A stretch of 64,000 nucleotides of DNA from Begonia masoniana (Eukaryota; Streptophyta; Magnoliopsida; Cucurbitales; Begoniaceae), in contig CM039516.1 in NCBI GenBank assembly GCA_022432975.1, forward strand, positions 29,218,051 through 29,282,050. Direction: 5' to 3'. Position 1 is the first letter of the stretch, and each line of letters starts with the position of its first letter. A program made the translations under genes and the position numbers. Under the pieces are notes generated by a model. It saw only the letters and a list, made by a program, of their open reading frames with translations. It searched no databases and was not told the origin of the DNA. This document shows, piece by piece, positions 11,640 through 23,172 of this stretch.

Positions 11640-12491
11640 TCTAACTCATTCATTTTCTCGAAATCACAATTGACCAACAACTCCCTTCTTTTGATGTGCT
11701 TGTTCCCAACCCCTATTGAGAAAGAAAATAGATTGATTAAAACAATGAGACTTTGCTAACTTCTAGTTGAAACCAGAAAAGACGAATTCTTTAAAGTTAG
11801 GAGATAGGCCTTATAGTACTTAATTGATCAACTGCTTGCACTGCCCTTCAAACTATCTTTCCAAGATTCATACTTAGGAATGGAATAAAATGATAAAACA
11901 TTCCCATTCCTGTGAGTTGCCTGCAAAGATTAGAATACCAACAAATGTGAATTCTTTTCTCTTAATAGACATTCATCAAATGCTAACATTTTTTTGGTGA
12001 ATATAGACTAGAAAGAATACCAACCTTCACAATTGGAGTTATGAACTCAACCAAAAAAGATGAAACTTTAAAGAGAGATGGCCAGAAAGAGTAAATAAAA
12101 TTAATTAAGAGTCCTTTGATGTGAGAACCATCATGATCCTGTACAAGTCAGCATATAGAGAAGCATTATGTGCATTATATACAACATATTTTACAAAGAA
12201 ATGTCATTGTGCTCGTTAGAGTCATAGAGCGTCAAGTAGAAAAAAAAGAGAACCACTATAGTCAAGAATGTATGAAACAAACCTGATCAGTCATTATCAT
12301 CATGTGACCATATCTTAGAGATTGTACACTCTTGTACTCCTTACCCTGCTGAAGTCCAAGAATCTGCTTGATGTACTGAATTTCTTTATTCTCAGAAATC
12401 TGCTTACTACTAGCTTCCCTCACATTCAACAATTTACCTCTAAGAGGAAACACGCTATAGAGGTCTCGCCAACAACACCAAGCCCAGCCAT
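11640..12491 (-). pseudogene. TOP2: DNA topoisomerase II fragment, four exons
   Basis: TOP2 is the nuclear ATP-dependent type II topoisomerase. Exons on the minus strand: 12293-12491 (FPLRGKLLNVREAS, IKQILGLQQGKEY, LRYGHMMIMTDQ), 12025-12138 (DHDGSHIKGLLINF, FITPIVK), 11810-11920 (VLSFYSIPKYESWKDSL, SIKYYK) and about 11640-11712 (GLGTSTSKEG). This is the TOPRIM region, with the DHDGSHIKG motif intact, in correct order with introns kept. Lesions: a one-base deletion before DLYSVFPLRG, TGG to TGA before SIKYYK, a GC donor after exon three, and decay in exon four. Flanking exons were not found. Element D inserted 120 bp upstream. Confidence 0.85.
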
Positions 12492-12616
12492 CTAAACAAC
12501 AATGCAGAAGGTCTTAAAATTTCAAAATGAAAAACAAGCAGACAATTATGAATAAAACCTAGACTTCTTTAAAACTGATCTTATTAACAATTCTTTATTA
12601 TCTTCGTAATGTGTAA

Positions 12617-13490
12617 TGTAACGCCCCCGAACCCACCCTGGCTCGGTGCTCTACTTGGCTCACTCTAACTTCGCTAATTTAAAAAAAATCGGACACAACA
12701 GAATTTAAAACTAAGTCTCCCGAAGCTCTCTTATGTCATACCTAGCTGCTTAGCCTCACTAATTTCCCTTAATCCTAACCGTTAAGCACCACGGCGTCCT
12801 CCCCGAAAATTTCGGTAAAGTAATACCTGAAAATGGCGCCTCCAAAATGCTAGGTACCTGCAAATGAATCAATTCTCAACCAGATTCAGAATACTCTTAC
12901 TTAACTAACCCGCATACGAAATCTCCAAATAGCAGTAAAGAGGGAAACTAAAATACGAACCGTTAAGCACCACGGCGTCCTCCCCAAAAATTTCAGCAAA
13001 GTAATGCCTGAAAATGGCACTTCCAAAATGCTAGGTACCTGCAAATGAATCAATTCTCAACCAGATCCAGAATATTCTTACTTAACTAACCAGCATACGA
13101 AATCTCCAAATAGCAGTAAAGAGGGAAACTAAAATACGAACATCCCTAAGTGAAGAAAGTCCACAGTATAGGGTGACACATCACCCTTAACTATGACTAT
13201 ATACAACAAATCCAAACAACTATACCATAATTGTCAAAACATAAACCAAAAAGAGTTACGCATTCCCATCATTTTCACAAACAGACATCTATAATAAACT
13301 ACCAAACTACAAAGCCCCACATTCCCCGAAGACCATGGTCGATGCGCCCCGACAACTGCCCGCACTGGCATGCTCCATGCACCACCAACTGCGTCCCAAT
13401 CCTAGCTTTCCTCATAGCTCTAACCTGTTCTCCCATCGACACCTACATCACATAACACAAAACGTAAGCCTAATGCTTAGTAAGTAGGGA
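12617..13490 (-). mobile_element. 3' LTR of element D, truncated
   Basis: Matches 15247 onward and 17423-17940 of the right LTR (ACGCCCCCGAACC start, then the TTAAGCACCACGGCGTCC block, then the AATGCTTAGTAAG block), and stops at about 13490 just after GTAAGTAGGGAATAA. About two thirds of the LTR is deleted together with the adjoining internal DNA. Confidence 0.85.
12780..13141. repeat. 181-bp tandem duplication in the left LTR of D
   Basis: The copies 12780-12960 and 12961-13141 both start CGTTAAGCACCACGGCGTCC and differ at only a few positions. The right LTR has a single copy, so the duplication arose after insertion. Confidence 0.9.
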
Positions 13491-14024
13491 ATAACTTATA
13501 AAATTATCTAACTTAAACTTCCTTCTAGGTTTTTTCTCTCGGAGCGTCCATCCAAATTTCTCTGCCTTTCTAAGTCCTTAAGCCTAACACTACTTTTGCA
13601 GGTCCTCTACTTTAACATTGGGCAGTCCGTAGAGATCTAATCTTTTTCATTACTATTAAAATATCGGTCTGATCCTACCTCGCACACCTACCACGAAACT
13701 CCTTCGAATATTTCTAACTTCAATTCTTGGCAACCAATCAAGTTCGTCATAATAGAGCAACCTTATTTATCTTATTAGTTCAAACCGTTCGGATGAAGTA
13801 CCTATCGAAATCAACAACCCTAAATTTCCCTCATGCCATTACTTTTTTTCCTTACTAGAGTCCTAACAGTACCCTACCAAGCAACATCAAGCTAACTTTA
13901 ATTACTAACTTAACTTTACTATGAAAACCGCTATCACCAAAAATATACAACACTTCCTAGTCTATTAATAATACCAAAAAAAACAACAGCCAGTGAACTA
14001 CAAGTACCATACCTGAGATCACGG
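13491..14024 (-). pseudogene. Decayed protease remnant of element D
   Basis: Directly after the gag stop the minus strand reads TVISGMVLV and, about 20 codons on, a VLLID-like string where relatives have the retropepsin VLIDSGATH. It then loses similarity. Nothing recognisable as RT or integrase follows before the truncated LTR. Confidence 0.4.
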
Positions 14025-15086
14025 TTAAATCCTGCGTGTTGCTTTCGCCTGACCCTTCTTGCCTATAGGACAATTCTTAACTATGTGCCCAGACTCGTTG
14101 CAATTGAAACACAGGTTGGTCTTTGGCTTTGGACAATCTCGGGCAATATGGTCAGCTCCAAAACAATTAAAACATCTTCCCTCATACTGTCCGCACTCAC
14201 TCGGATGAAATTTCAAACATTTTAGACATTTCGAAAAACTTCTCCTTTGTTGCTTTCGTTGCTTCTTTTCTTCTTTTAGGTCATTTAAATTGTCACCCGG
14301 CCTTTTAATCCCTTGAAGCTGTGAAGAAGATCCAACACTGTCTATATGAGTTGTAATTCCCGTGAATATTTGACCCAAAACTTCTGCTGGTTTAATCAAT
14401 TTACCAGCAGCATCCTCCACCTCTAAGGCTTTGGCCATCACTTGAGTAAATGGTATTCCTTCAATTCCGAATGTCTTCACCAACATCTCAATCTCCGGCT
14501 TTAAGCTCTGCACAAATTGAAATATTTTGTCTTCCTCCCGACTAACTAGGTGACTGGAAAATCGGGACAATGATTCAAACTGCTGGATGTACTCTCCCAC
14601 AGATCCTGTCTGCTTCAGCTGTAAGAATTCCATTTTCTTAGCAGCTTGAACTGTTCTGTTGTAATACTTGTCGAAGAATAAATCTTTGAACTCTTTCCAA
14701 GTCAAATCTTGAGCCCCGGTGGTAGCCTCCACCGTCTCCCACCAACTTTGAACATCATTAACCAAGTGGAATGTTACACACTTTACTTTATTTCCTTCCT
14801 CCACCTTAACAAGGTTAAACATGTTCTCTATAGTGTGTAACCACCTCTCAGCAGCTATGGGATCTGTTAACTGGCCCTCAAACATTGGAGGTTTTAACTT
14901 TCAGAATTTTTCCCCACTAGAACTAGCTCCAACATTTCCCGGTCCTCCCTGACCTAACAGCGATTCAACCAATTCGCCTTGGCTCCCAACCATCTCCGCC
15001 TGCTTACTGACCAACTCAATAAGAAGCCTAACTGACCCATCAAGTTCACTTCTAGGTTGCTCTGGTTGTCTTGGGTTCCTTGGCAT
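14025..15086 (-). pseudogene. Gag of element D with one nonsense codon
   Basis: Starts at MPRNPRQPEQP (15086), the conserved N-terminus of this group (MPRAPRQ in B, MSRRPGR in F). Follows with the capsid core (WWETVEATTGAQDLTW, FFDKYYNRTVQAAKKMEF, QFESLSRFSSHL) and three Cys-rich units ending in CFNCFGADHIARDC and CFNCNESGHIVKNC. A single in-frame TGA at about 14892 splits it after GEKF; a C-to-T change in an Arg codon fits. The frame ends two dozen residues after the last knuckle. It would form the virus-like particle and package RNA if intact. Confidence 0.85.
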
Positions 15087-15231
15087 TTTGGTCTAATCCT
15101 GAACAAAGGTTCAAACAATCTAATCTTAGTTAATAACCCAACTAAAAAGGAAAGAAATACTTACAGTCGGTGAAGCAGGTTGCAAGGCGGCCGGCATTTT
15201 CGGGTAATCCTTTGAACGAATCGACCATTTT

Positions 15232-15245
15232 TCTCTGATACCATC
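15232..15245 (-). promoter_or_regulatory. Primer-binding site of element D
   Basis: The complement reads AGATGGTATCAGAG, one base from the LTR edge at 15247: the initiator-Met tRNA primer type shared by the other Ty3 elements here. Confidence 0.85.
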
Positions 15246-16111
15246 TTGTAACGCCCCCGAACCTACCCTGGCTCGGTGCGCTACTTGGCTCACTCTAACC
15301 CCGCTAATTTAAAAAAAATAAGACAAAGCGGAATTTAAAACTAAGTCTCCCGAAGCTCTCTTATGTCATACCTAGCTACCTAGCCTCACTAATTTCCCTT
15401 AATCCTAACCGTTAAGCACCACGGTGTAACACCTGGTTTCAATATAAATCAAAATAAGTTATTAAACGGAGGTATATAATCTTAAGGTTTAAAAATTGAG
15501 TGAAATGTTGATTAGGTTATTAAGTGACTAGGCAGGGGCAAGATGGTAATTGCGAATTTATATTGTGGATAACGTATTTAAGGGAAGTGTTAATGAGGTA
15601 GCCGCCACTGTTTCATTTCATTTCCTCTTCCACTCTCAGCTCCTCAGCTTAGCAGAGCGCGATAGGAGACCCTCTTCGATCCCTCCAGCGATTTCCTCAG
15701 AACTAGGTGAGTTTTGCTTCTATTTCTTACTACATTGTAACTGTCGAGGGTTGATAAATGAAGTTTTGAGAATGCGGTATGTGAGTGCTAGTTTCGGTTT
15801 ATGAGTTGAATCGGGAATGCACTACGATTAGGACTTCCAAACTAATTTCCTTAGCTTTCTGGGTAGCTAGAAAGAAGTTTGACGAAAGTTTAAATTAATG
15901 TTCAATTTATGGAACTAGGTTTGAGCAAACTCCCGAGGGAGAGGTTTCAACAAGTTTCCCAGGAGACCAGGTAAGTGAAGTTTGCTTGTGCCTTCGGGCC
16001 TACATCACAAAACGTTAGGGTTATGATTACTTGTGTGAATCTGTATTCTATGCATCATGTTTTTAAAACATACGAAAATGAATTTGAATGCATGATTGGC
16101 ATGGTAAGGAT

Positions 16112-16352
16112 TGAACATATTGAAACAGTCATGAGAATCAGTTTCACTGTTAAGGGAATTAATCCACCCCTTAATGAGACAGGGATGTATGTACTTTGGG
16201 AGAGTTGATCCAACTCTCAATTTCACAGGGGGATCTGAACAGGAGAATCAGTTTCACTATTAAGGGAATTAATCCACCCCTTAATGAGACAGGGATGTAT
16301 GTACTTTGGGAGAGTTGATCCAACTCCCAATTTCACAGGGGGATCTGAACAG
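16112..16352. repeat. Two-copy tandem repeat in the solo LTR
   Basis: Two copies of about 113 bp with GAATCAGTTTCACT at the start and CACAGGGGGATCTGAACAG at the end. It lies between donor 15971 and the acceptor near 16480, the same slot as in the C1 and C2 LTRs, and is inverted relative to them as expected from orientation. Confidence 0.85.
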
Positions 16353-16869
16353 AAACGAAGCATGAGCAACTGAGTTGAGAAAGTAGAAATTGCATATTAG
16401 GAATTTATATTTCGTTGTTTCATTTCTTGTTGGCTTTACTTACTTAGCATTAGGCTAATAGATGAGTTTTGTGATGTAGGTGTTGAGAACACTGCAGGTG
16501 AGTTTCCTGAGTGCACAGAAGATTGATGTGGTTGGAGGAGTACATCCACGTCTCGGCTTGGTAAACTGATGAGGCGGGTTAACTGGTGTCAGCAGTTGTT
16601 GAGGTTTAGTAGATAACGATTGGTCTGAGTATGTTGAGTTTTCATGGCAGTAGAAATTTTAGCATTTTGAATACGTTTTGAGATCTACTGATACTAGTAA
16701 TCTGTTGAGTTTTAAACGTTGATTTTTACTGGATTTGACTAATGCTATGGTTGAGTTGTTTCTGAATGGTTTTCGAGAAGCAAGCAAATTCCTTTCTGTA
16801 GATAGTGTTGTGTTTTATGTCATCCGGTGATGTCGAGTGTTTTGGCTCGTAGGATGATATAGGTGTTAT

Positions 16870-17101
16870 GTTTTGTCGTTTAGTGACCGGAAGACAAATT
16901 TTACGTTTTGTCGTTTAGTGACCGGATGAAAAATTTTACGTTTTGTCGTTTAGTGACCGGAAGACAAATCTTACGTTTTATCGTTTAGTGACCGGAAGAC
17001 AAATCTTACGTTTTATCGTTTAGTGACCGAAGACAAATCTTATGTTTTGTCGTTTAGTGACCGGATGACAAATCTTATGTTTTGTCGTTTAGTGACCGGT
17101 G
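16870..17101. repeat. About seven 34-35-bp repeats near the solo LTR 3' end
   Basis: The unit contains TTTTGTCGTTTAGTGACCGG followed by AAGACAAATCTTACG. It ends about 320 bp before the LTR 3' end and is related to the TTTTGTCG...GATCGG segments (inverted) in C2. Confidence 0.9.
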
Positions 17102-18245
17102 GGGGTCTTCAAATAGCTTTCCCCTTTTTGTTGACTTTGTTCAGCGGACGATGAATTTGACTTTTGCAACCTTTAAAGTGTTTTCACAAGTTAAACCTTT
17201 GCTTCTTAACCGATTGTTTCTTAACGTTTTCCCACGCTTATTTCGACATGGCTTTGTTTAATTTTATTTTTGTTTAAACGATTTCCGCTGCAAGTTTTCA
17301 TGTTTTATCAAATGTCCAAATTTTGAATTTGAACGAAGTTTTAATTTGGTCCAAGTTTTCATAGAAAGTTTCGGACTTATGAGTAACAAACCGGGTTCAG
17401 TAAACTCGGGGTGTTACACACGGCGTCCTCCCCGAAAATTTCGGCAAAGTTACGCCTGAAAATGGCGCCTCCAAAATGCTAGGTACCTGTAAATGAATCA
17501 ATTCTCAACCAGATCCAGAATACTCTTACTTAACTAACTAGCATATGAAATCTCCAAATAGCAGTAAAGAGGGAAACTAAAATACGAACATCCCTAAGTG
17601 AAGAAAGTCCACAGTATAGGGCGACACATCACCTTTAACTATGACTATATACAACAAATCCAAACAGCTATACCATAACTGTCAAAACATAAACCAAAAA
17701 GAGTTACGCATTCCCATCATTTTCAAAAACAGACATCTACAATAAACTACCAAACTACAAAGCCCCACATTCCCCGAAGACCATGGTCGAGGCGCCCCGA
17801 CAACTACCCGCACCGGCATGCTCCATGCACCACCAACTGCGTCCCAATCCTAGCTTTCCTCATAGCTCTAACCTGTTCTCCCGTCGACACCTACACCATA
17901 GAACACAAAACATAAGCCTAATGCTTAGTAAGTAGGGAATAATGCATACGAAAACATAATGCACACTGCACAAACAACCCTCACACACAACCCTAACACA
18001 TGTGGTTTCTAACTCTCGGTTGTGTTTAACTCATTCTCGTTTTATTACTCTTCACTTTCACTTGTGCGTCAAGCGGATACCTATCCTAACAGGATGGTCA
18101 CGCATTGACCACGCAGAGCCAGATCCGAGGCACATCGTGTTCACACACGGGATGGCCATACATGATCTTCTCCCACGTCGATCAATGAACCTCGTTCATA
18201 ATCACGACAACTTACATGCTTTCAACTGTGACTCTCTTGTAGACA

Positions 18246-18490
18246 CCTCCCGAATTGCCATTCTTTCAGGCACTAGTTCGTGACGAGGTGACTTTGTGAT
18301 AACCTCCCGAATTGCCATTCTTCCAGGCACTATTCGCGACGAGGCTACCTTGTGATAACCTCCCGAATTGCCATTCTTCCAGACACTATTCGCGACGAGG
18401 CTACTCCACAAGAGACCACCACACCTATTTTGTGGAACCCTCCCGAACTGCCATTCTTTCAAGCACTAATTCACGACGAGGCGACTCCAC
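18246..18490. repeat. Four-copy repeat in the mid LTR of D
   Basis: Copies begin CCTCCCGAATTGCCATTCTT and run through CGACGAGGC, spaced about 57-100 bp. They occupy the putative intron of this LTR on the minus strand, between donor 18697 and acceptor 17890. Confidence 0.85.
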
Positions 18491-19904
18491 AACAGTTCAC
18501 ATTACCTCACATATCTTTACATTTCACTTTCACAAATTGCAAACGATGCTCAAAACACGTATTTCATAGTTTAAAACCCATGATGCATGTCACATACAAT
18601 GCACGACACAAGACAAAAACAAAACAACGAAGCAAACAATTCCCTACCATTCCATGGTGTAGGCCCGAAGGTAAAACACAAGCGATCCACTACTTACCTG
18701 AACTCCCGCATGCGTTGGCTCACTCCGAGTATACAATTCACTCGCTCGTTAACCTAGCACATTAATGGAAAAATTACTTAAAATCACCAAAACATAAACT
18801 AAAGGATATTTACTATAATTCTCACACAACCAAACTAACTTTTCCAAATAAAAACCCCAACACCTGATTTTTCCCCAATTTCCACCGTCCAACTTCGAAC
18901 GGCCATAACTTTCTCATTTGTCAACAGATTTCGACGCGCCACCCCAATCCGCGAACCTCTACACGTCTACTATCCATTGAAATACTTAAATTATCCAAAC
19001 AACTCACTTTGCCAATCCGAAAACCAGGTGACAGAATCGGGTATACATTTGCATAAAACCCGGTTTTGTGTAATTCACTTTCAATCCACAATCTAACCCC
19101 TCAAACAACCTAAACTAACATAATTAGAGATTAAATAATCAAAAGAGGAAGAAAACCCTCAAGGAGAACCAAATTTTCCTTAAATTTTCGGACTCACCAA
19201 TTTAGGGTTTTCAAACCCTCACTAAATCCACTTAAAACACCTCAAAATCACCACTAAACTTCACTAATATATATACAAACCAAAACCCATGTATTATTAC
19301 CTTGAAAACTCTTGCAAAATTGAAGAAAAGGGGAGGAGAGGAGTCGGCTATGGTGGAGAAGAGAAAGGGCCGATGAAGATGAAGAAAAAATTGAAAACCC
19401 ACCATTTAATACAACCTTTTTTTTCTTTATTTTATTCCTTTAATAATCACTTTAAATTACCATTTAATCCTCCATTTTTCTCTTTAGCAGCCAACGTGAA
19501 AGCCACTTTAAAATCACATTTTTTTCTTCCTTTTTCATTCACACAATTTGTTTAAATTTTATTGGTTTACATACTTTGACTTTTCAAACACATTTGGTTT
19601 GAATTGTCAACCTTCTTTTCTTCTTTTTTAATTCCAACGTGAAGCATCATGAAGTACCCTTCATTCACACATTTTTAATTCACTTTTCCATTGGTCATAA
19701 TTTCTTTAGACTTTTGACTTTTCAACTCATCCATTATTTTGCCTACACACTTTTGTTTCTCTTCCATTTCCACTTCTCATATCATTTCTCATATCCCTCT
19801 TTCATTTCTAAACTTAGCTTCACTCTCAATTTAATTTAAGCTCCCATACATCATATAAACTAGGGCTACGTATGCTGTAGGAAATTTTTGGGTGTTACAT
19901 GTAA

Positions 19905-20553
19905 TCTCTAACTACTGGCATTGAGAGGTAGGTCTGATATTCTTGCCATATGGGAAAGCCCCTTGAGTATGAGGAATAGTATCATTAAGAACTTCGTTTA
20001 ACCTCATAAGGGAACCTTAAAAGGGATTTTATACAAACTAGATACCACGCCCATAGAAAGAAAATTATCTTCTTAACTATTCCTCCTCTTTGAGAATGAG
20101 AGAAATATAAGTTCCATTAGTCTCACAATAACCTTTCCTATTTGAAATGATTCAATAAAGACCTTGGGTCTCCCTTGATCTGGCCCTTGTGCTCCCAAAA
20201 AACCATAGTAAAACGGCTTTATATCTATCAAAATTGAAGAAAACTCTCCTAATATCTACCTCTTTGATGACTCTGCTATTACAATGTTGATCCATATTTG
20301 TTAACTCAAGTGTTGGGCAATATCTTGATCATCCTCGTAGTTTTCCTTTTTTAGTTCCAAATCACTTAATTTTGAAGTTAACTAGCTTTATGTACCTCTG
20401 TAGTCTCTTTTTTATTAACCGTGAAGTTTAAAGATATCCTTTGATTTTCTCACGAGTTAATCCTTCATTATTATTTGATCAAGTCATCTGAACAATTTGT
20501 GTTAGAAACTTTAGATTATATATCTTAAGTACTTTATCACCGATTATGTGCAG
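19905..20553. other. No gene recognised
   Basis: Follows the right target duplication of element D. It is AT-rich with no long frame. A short minus-strand stretch near 19930-20020 could be coding (RLNEVLNDTIPHTQGAFPYG in one frame) but I cannot name it. Upstream CSN1 exons were not found here. Confidence 0.5.
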
Positions 20554-21562
20554 TTTCTGGAAACTGGTCCTGAATTGGACAGTCATTACAATGAAGTGAT
20601 TGCATCTCAAGATGTTGCAACTTATGGTGGGCTATGTGCTCTTGCAACTTTTGACAGGATTGAGCTGAAGACAACTATTATATATCTAATCTTTGTTCTA
20701 TTCAATTTGTTTACCAATGAAATTAGAACATGCAGCTCACAGATTATCTTTTAATGAAAATTCTTTGCCTGGCAGAACAAAGTTATCGATAATGTTAACG
20801 TCCATAATTTTTTAGAGCTAGTACCTGAAGTCTCAGAGAGCTAATTAATGACTTTTACTCAAGGTAACGGAGAGCCGTCTTATACATAATCTTATTGCAT
20901 ATGTTCCCTTGCTTATTTTGTTCAATCATGCTACTGTTAAGTTGTATGAACGTCATTAATTTTTTTTTTAACTAAGAAACAAAACATATTGACAGAATAA
21001 AAATACAAGAGAAGAGAAGTGGAAAACATTTCTCAAGAAAAATTAAACACTTAAAAACAATTTCACTCTAATTAAAGAAAACTAAAGTAAAAAGATAAAT
21101 CCTAAAAAAATTCAACGCAATAGGCTTACTTATCAGTGCAATTTATCCTTGAAATGCTTGCTTTCTCAAATTGGTCTGGTACAATCAAATAATTGTATAT
21201 AAAAGTTTTGTGATACAAAATTCACAGCATTCTTCATGATATAGAGGTGTATGCAGGCATGCCTTATCTGTCCTACACTACTTTTTTTATCCAGCATTAT
21301 TTATAAACTTTTGTGACATTGATTCTTTCTTGCTTGCAGCCGCTATGCATTGTGTTTAGATTATCAAGCAAACTTGTCTCTGGACATTCATCTGCATGAC
21401 CACATTGAAACCCTGTACGATCAGATCCGGCACAAGGCACTTATTTAGTACACACACCCATTTTTGTCTGTAGATTTGTGCATGATGGCCAACGCTTTCA
21501 AGACAAGTTTTTTAGGCCTGGAGAAAGAGCTTGAAGCTTTGATTACTGATAACCAAATACAG
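20554..21562 (+). pseudogene. CSN1: COP9 signalosome subunit 1 fragment, three exons
   Basis: CSN1 (FUS6/COP11) is a subunit of the complex that removes NEDD8 from cullins. Exon 20554-20670 encodes FLETGPELDSHYNEVIASQD and VATYGGLCALATFDR; exon 20776-20863 encodes NKVIDNVNVHNFLELVPEV; exon 21340-21562 encodes LDIHLHDHIETLYDQIRHKA and LEKELEALITDNQIQ. Order, introns and AG/GT borders are mostly kept; this is the PCI-domain region. Lesions: the donor after the first exon is lost, a frame change follows LVPEV (stop where RELI is expected), and CAG has become TAG before YTHPF. The 5' and 3' exons are missing, and LTR fragments begin about 110 bp downstream. Confidence 0.88.
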
Positions 21563-21679
21563 GTATAATTGGGTATCCAATTTCATGTCTTATTATTGCT
21601 TAGATGACTATCTTTCATCGCAAGTGCTGTTAATAATTGTAATGTGTATGTTGGCATTCATTATTCCCTACTTGCTAAG

Positions 21680-22077
21680 CAGCAGCGATCGATCTCTGCT
21701 GAAAAGCAGAGATCGATTGCTTGCTGCATGCAAGCATGCAGCGATCGATCTCTGTAAACTACAGAGATCGATCGCTTGCTGCCAATATGCAAGCAGCGAT
21801 CGATCTCTGTAGTTTACAGAGATCGATCGCCCCCCCTCCATTTGGCAGCTAGTTCCGATTCTACCCCTGCGTTGTCATTAAATACTTAAATGTTTTAAGT
21901 TTAATTAAATTGTTTTAGTTATGTTTTAAATGATTTACCCAAACGAACTTCGAATTCGATTCCGGTTTCGGTTTCGATTTCAATTCTGGTTAATATTAGA
22001 TTTACAGTTTATAAAATGTAAAGTAAAATGAAAAATTTATACGGAGAAAATGGGGTACAGTATTAGGGGTGTTACAT
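21680..22077 (+). mobile_element. 3' end fragment of a family A-like LTR
   Basis: Ends GGGGTACAGTATTAGGGGTG then TTACA at 22077, closely like the end of the LTR at 25821 (GGGTACAGTATAAGGGATG). It carries GATCGATC palindromes at the same distance from the end. The left edge is truncated in the CSN1 intron. Confidence 0.65.
21685..21830. repeat. Three perfect hairpin palindromes, 55-bp spacing
   Basis: Hairpins at 21685-21720, 21741-21775 and 21796-21830 have 15-16-bp arms (GCGATCGATCTCTG and complement) around loops of 3-6 bases. The spacer between the first two is itself palindromic (TGCATGCAAGCATGCA). Confidence 0.95.
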
Positions 22078-22253
22078 TTATGTTAGGCTTACGTTTTGTG
22101 TTCTATAGTGTAGGTAACGACGAGATTTCAGGTGAGCTCCATGAGGGAGGCCAAGACTAGGGAGCAGTCGGCGACGCACGAGGCATGCCAGTGTGGGTAA
22201 TTGTCAGGAGAAAAGGAAAGTTAAGTCTTTGATATGTGGGGCCCTTCCCTATT
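22078..22253 (+). mobile_element. Fragment resembling the family D LTR
   Basis: Contains GTTAGGCTTACGTTTTGTGT and a GTGTAG/GTAACGACG acceptor-like site followed by a GCATGCCAGTGTGGGTA block, which match the complement of 17820-17920 in LTR D. Both ends are recombined. Confidence 0.55.
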
Positions 22254-22582
22254 TTGAAGAGGATTGGGAAGATGACGTACCGGTTATAGCTTCCGGTATC
22301 AATGGAGGGCATCCACAACGTATTTCACGTGTCAATGCTTAGAAAGTGCGTGTGTGACCCGTCACATATCATTGAAGCAAGAGAGATTGAGGCACAACCA
22401 ACACTGAGTTATGTGGAGAAGCCAGTACGGATTCTAGAGTCCTCCATCAAAGTGTTGCGCAATAAGGAGATCCCGCTGGTGAAAGTCTTATGGCGGAACC
22501 ATTGTAACGACCCCTATTCCCAGCAAGATATTGTTCGCTCTGGGGATTGGGCGCAACCTAATATCCTCCCCTCATGGCTTTG

Positions 22583-22672
22583 TTTGGCAAGAACTTCCCA
22601 GAAGGTCACCCAACTTAGAATTGCTCTCGCCGAAGCACTTTTAAATTCGGAGTTCTTATGGGATCCGTTGCC
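22583..22672 (-). other. 5S rRNA-like segment in the left Cassandra LTR
   Basis: The minus strand reads GGATCCCATAAGAACTCCGA, then AAGTGCTTCGGCGAGAG (A-box part of the 5S internal promoter) and TTGGGTGACCTTCTGGGAAG (C-box part). These match the middle and 3' half of plant 5S rRNA with scattered changes. It is part of the transposon, not a 5S gene. Confidence 0.93.
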
Positions 22673-23082
22673 AATTGTGCTCCAAAACGCATCTTGCTAT
22701 CTTGGGAGGGTCTCTTTACATATGTTTCATTTCCACATACTTTCCCAAGCGATGTGAGATTGTGACGACCCCCCTTTCTACGACCGAACCCTCCGGCCCA
22801 ACCCTCTGGGATCCGTGGAGTTTTAACCCAGCACGTCATCCTCCGGCCCCAATCGGGCCGCAAAGGCAGCCTCTGAGGATTCGCGGAGCACTGGGTGGTT
22901 CCAACACATACGTGTCAAGTCGGGTCATCACAATCACCCCCCCTGGGGGGCCCAACGTCCTCTTTGGCCACATTTTCGATTGGGTACAGGCTCTGATACC
23001 ATTTGTAACGACCCCTATTCCTAGCAAAATATTGTCCGCTCTTGGGATTGGGCCGCAGCCCAATATCCACCCTCACAACTTT

Positions 23083-23172
23083 GTTTGGCGAGAACTTCTC
23101 AGAAGGTAACCCAACTTGGAATTGCTCTCGCCGAAGCACTTTTAACTTCGGAGGTCTTATGGGATCCGTTGC
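23083..23172 (-). other. 5S rRNA-like segment in the right Cassandra LTR
   Basis: Same segment as at 22583. The minus strand includes GGATCCCATAAGACCTCCGA and TTGGGTTACCTTCTGAGAAG, so the C-box has extra changes here (GTGACC to GTTACC) that would be expected to weaken TFIIIA/Pol III use. Confidence 0.9.

Larger units (their letters stand above)
15425..17418 (+). mobile_element. Solo LTR of family C (1994 bp)
   Basis: TGTAACACC at 15425 to GGTGTTACA at 17418, flanked by CACGG at 15420-15424 and 17419-17423; joining the flanks restores the LTR D sequence seen at 12781. No internal region remains, so the element was lost by LTR-LTR recombination. Plus-strand landmarks: TATA-like GTATTTAAGG near 15570, CTAG/GTGAGT donor near 15704, acceptor CTAG at 15918, donor CCAG/GTAAGT at 15970, acceptor GATGTAG at about 16480. 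Confidence 0.93.
12617..19899 (-). mobile_element. Ty3 element D, bounded by TGTAA target duplications
   Basis: The outer ends are TG (12617) and CA (19899), flanked by TGTAA at 12612-12616 and 19900-19904. Order on the minus strand: LTR (right), PBS (15232-15245), gag (15086 to 14025), a decayed protease remnant, and a truncated second LTR (left). RT, RNase H and integrase are absent, so it is a deletion derivative. It inserted between the TOP2 and CSN1 fragments and later received a solo LTR of family C within its right LTR. Confidence 0.85.
15247..19899 (-). mobile_element. 5' LTR of element D, split by a solo LTR
   Basis: About 2654 bp of LTR once the solo LTR and one CACGG copy are subtracted. 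On the minus strand it starts TGTAACACCC at 19899, has a donor-like CAG/GTAAGT at 18697 and an acceptor-like GGTGTAG/GTGTCG at 17890, with the branch-like block TTACTAAGCATTAGGCTTA just before. These are the same landmarks as in families A, B and C. Confidence 0.85.

Noticed and set aside
12617..15247. Element D as a gag-only (TR-GAG type) non-autonomous family
   Set aside because: A decayed protease remnant follows gag and the 3' LTR is truncated, so it looks like a deletion derivative of a full element.
22583..23172. Genuine 5S rRNA genes
   Set aside because: Only part of the 5S sequence is present, with many changes, and it is embedded in TG...CA LTRs with a primer site and target duplications.
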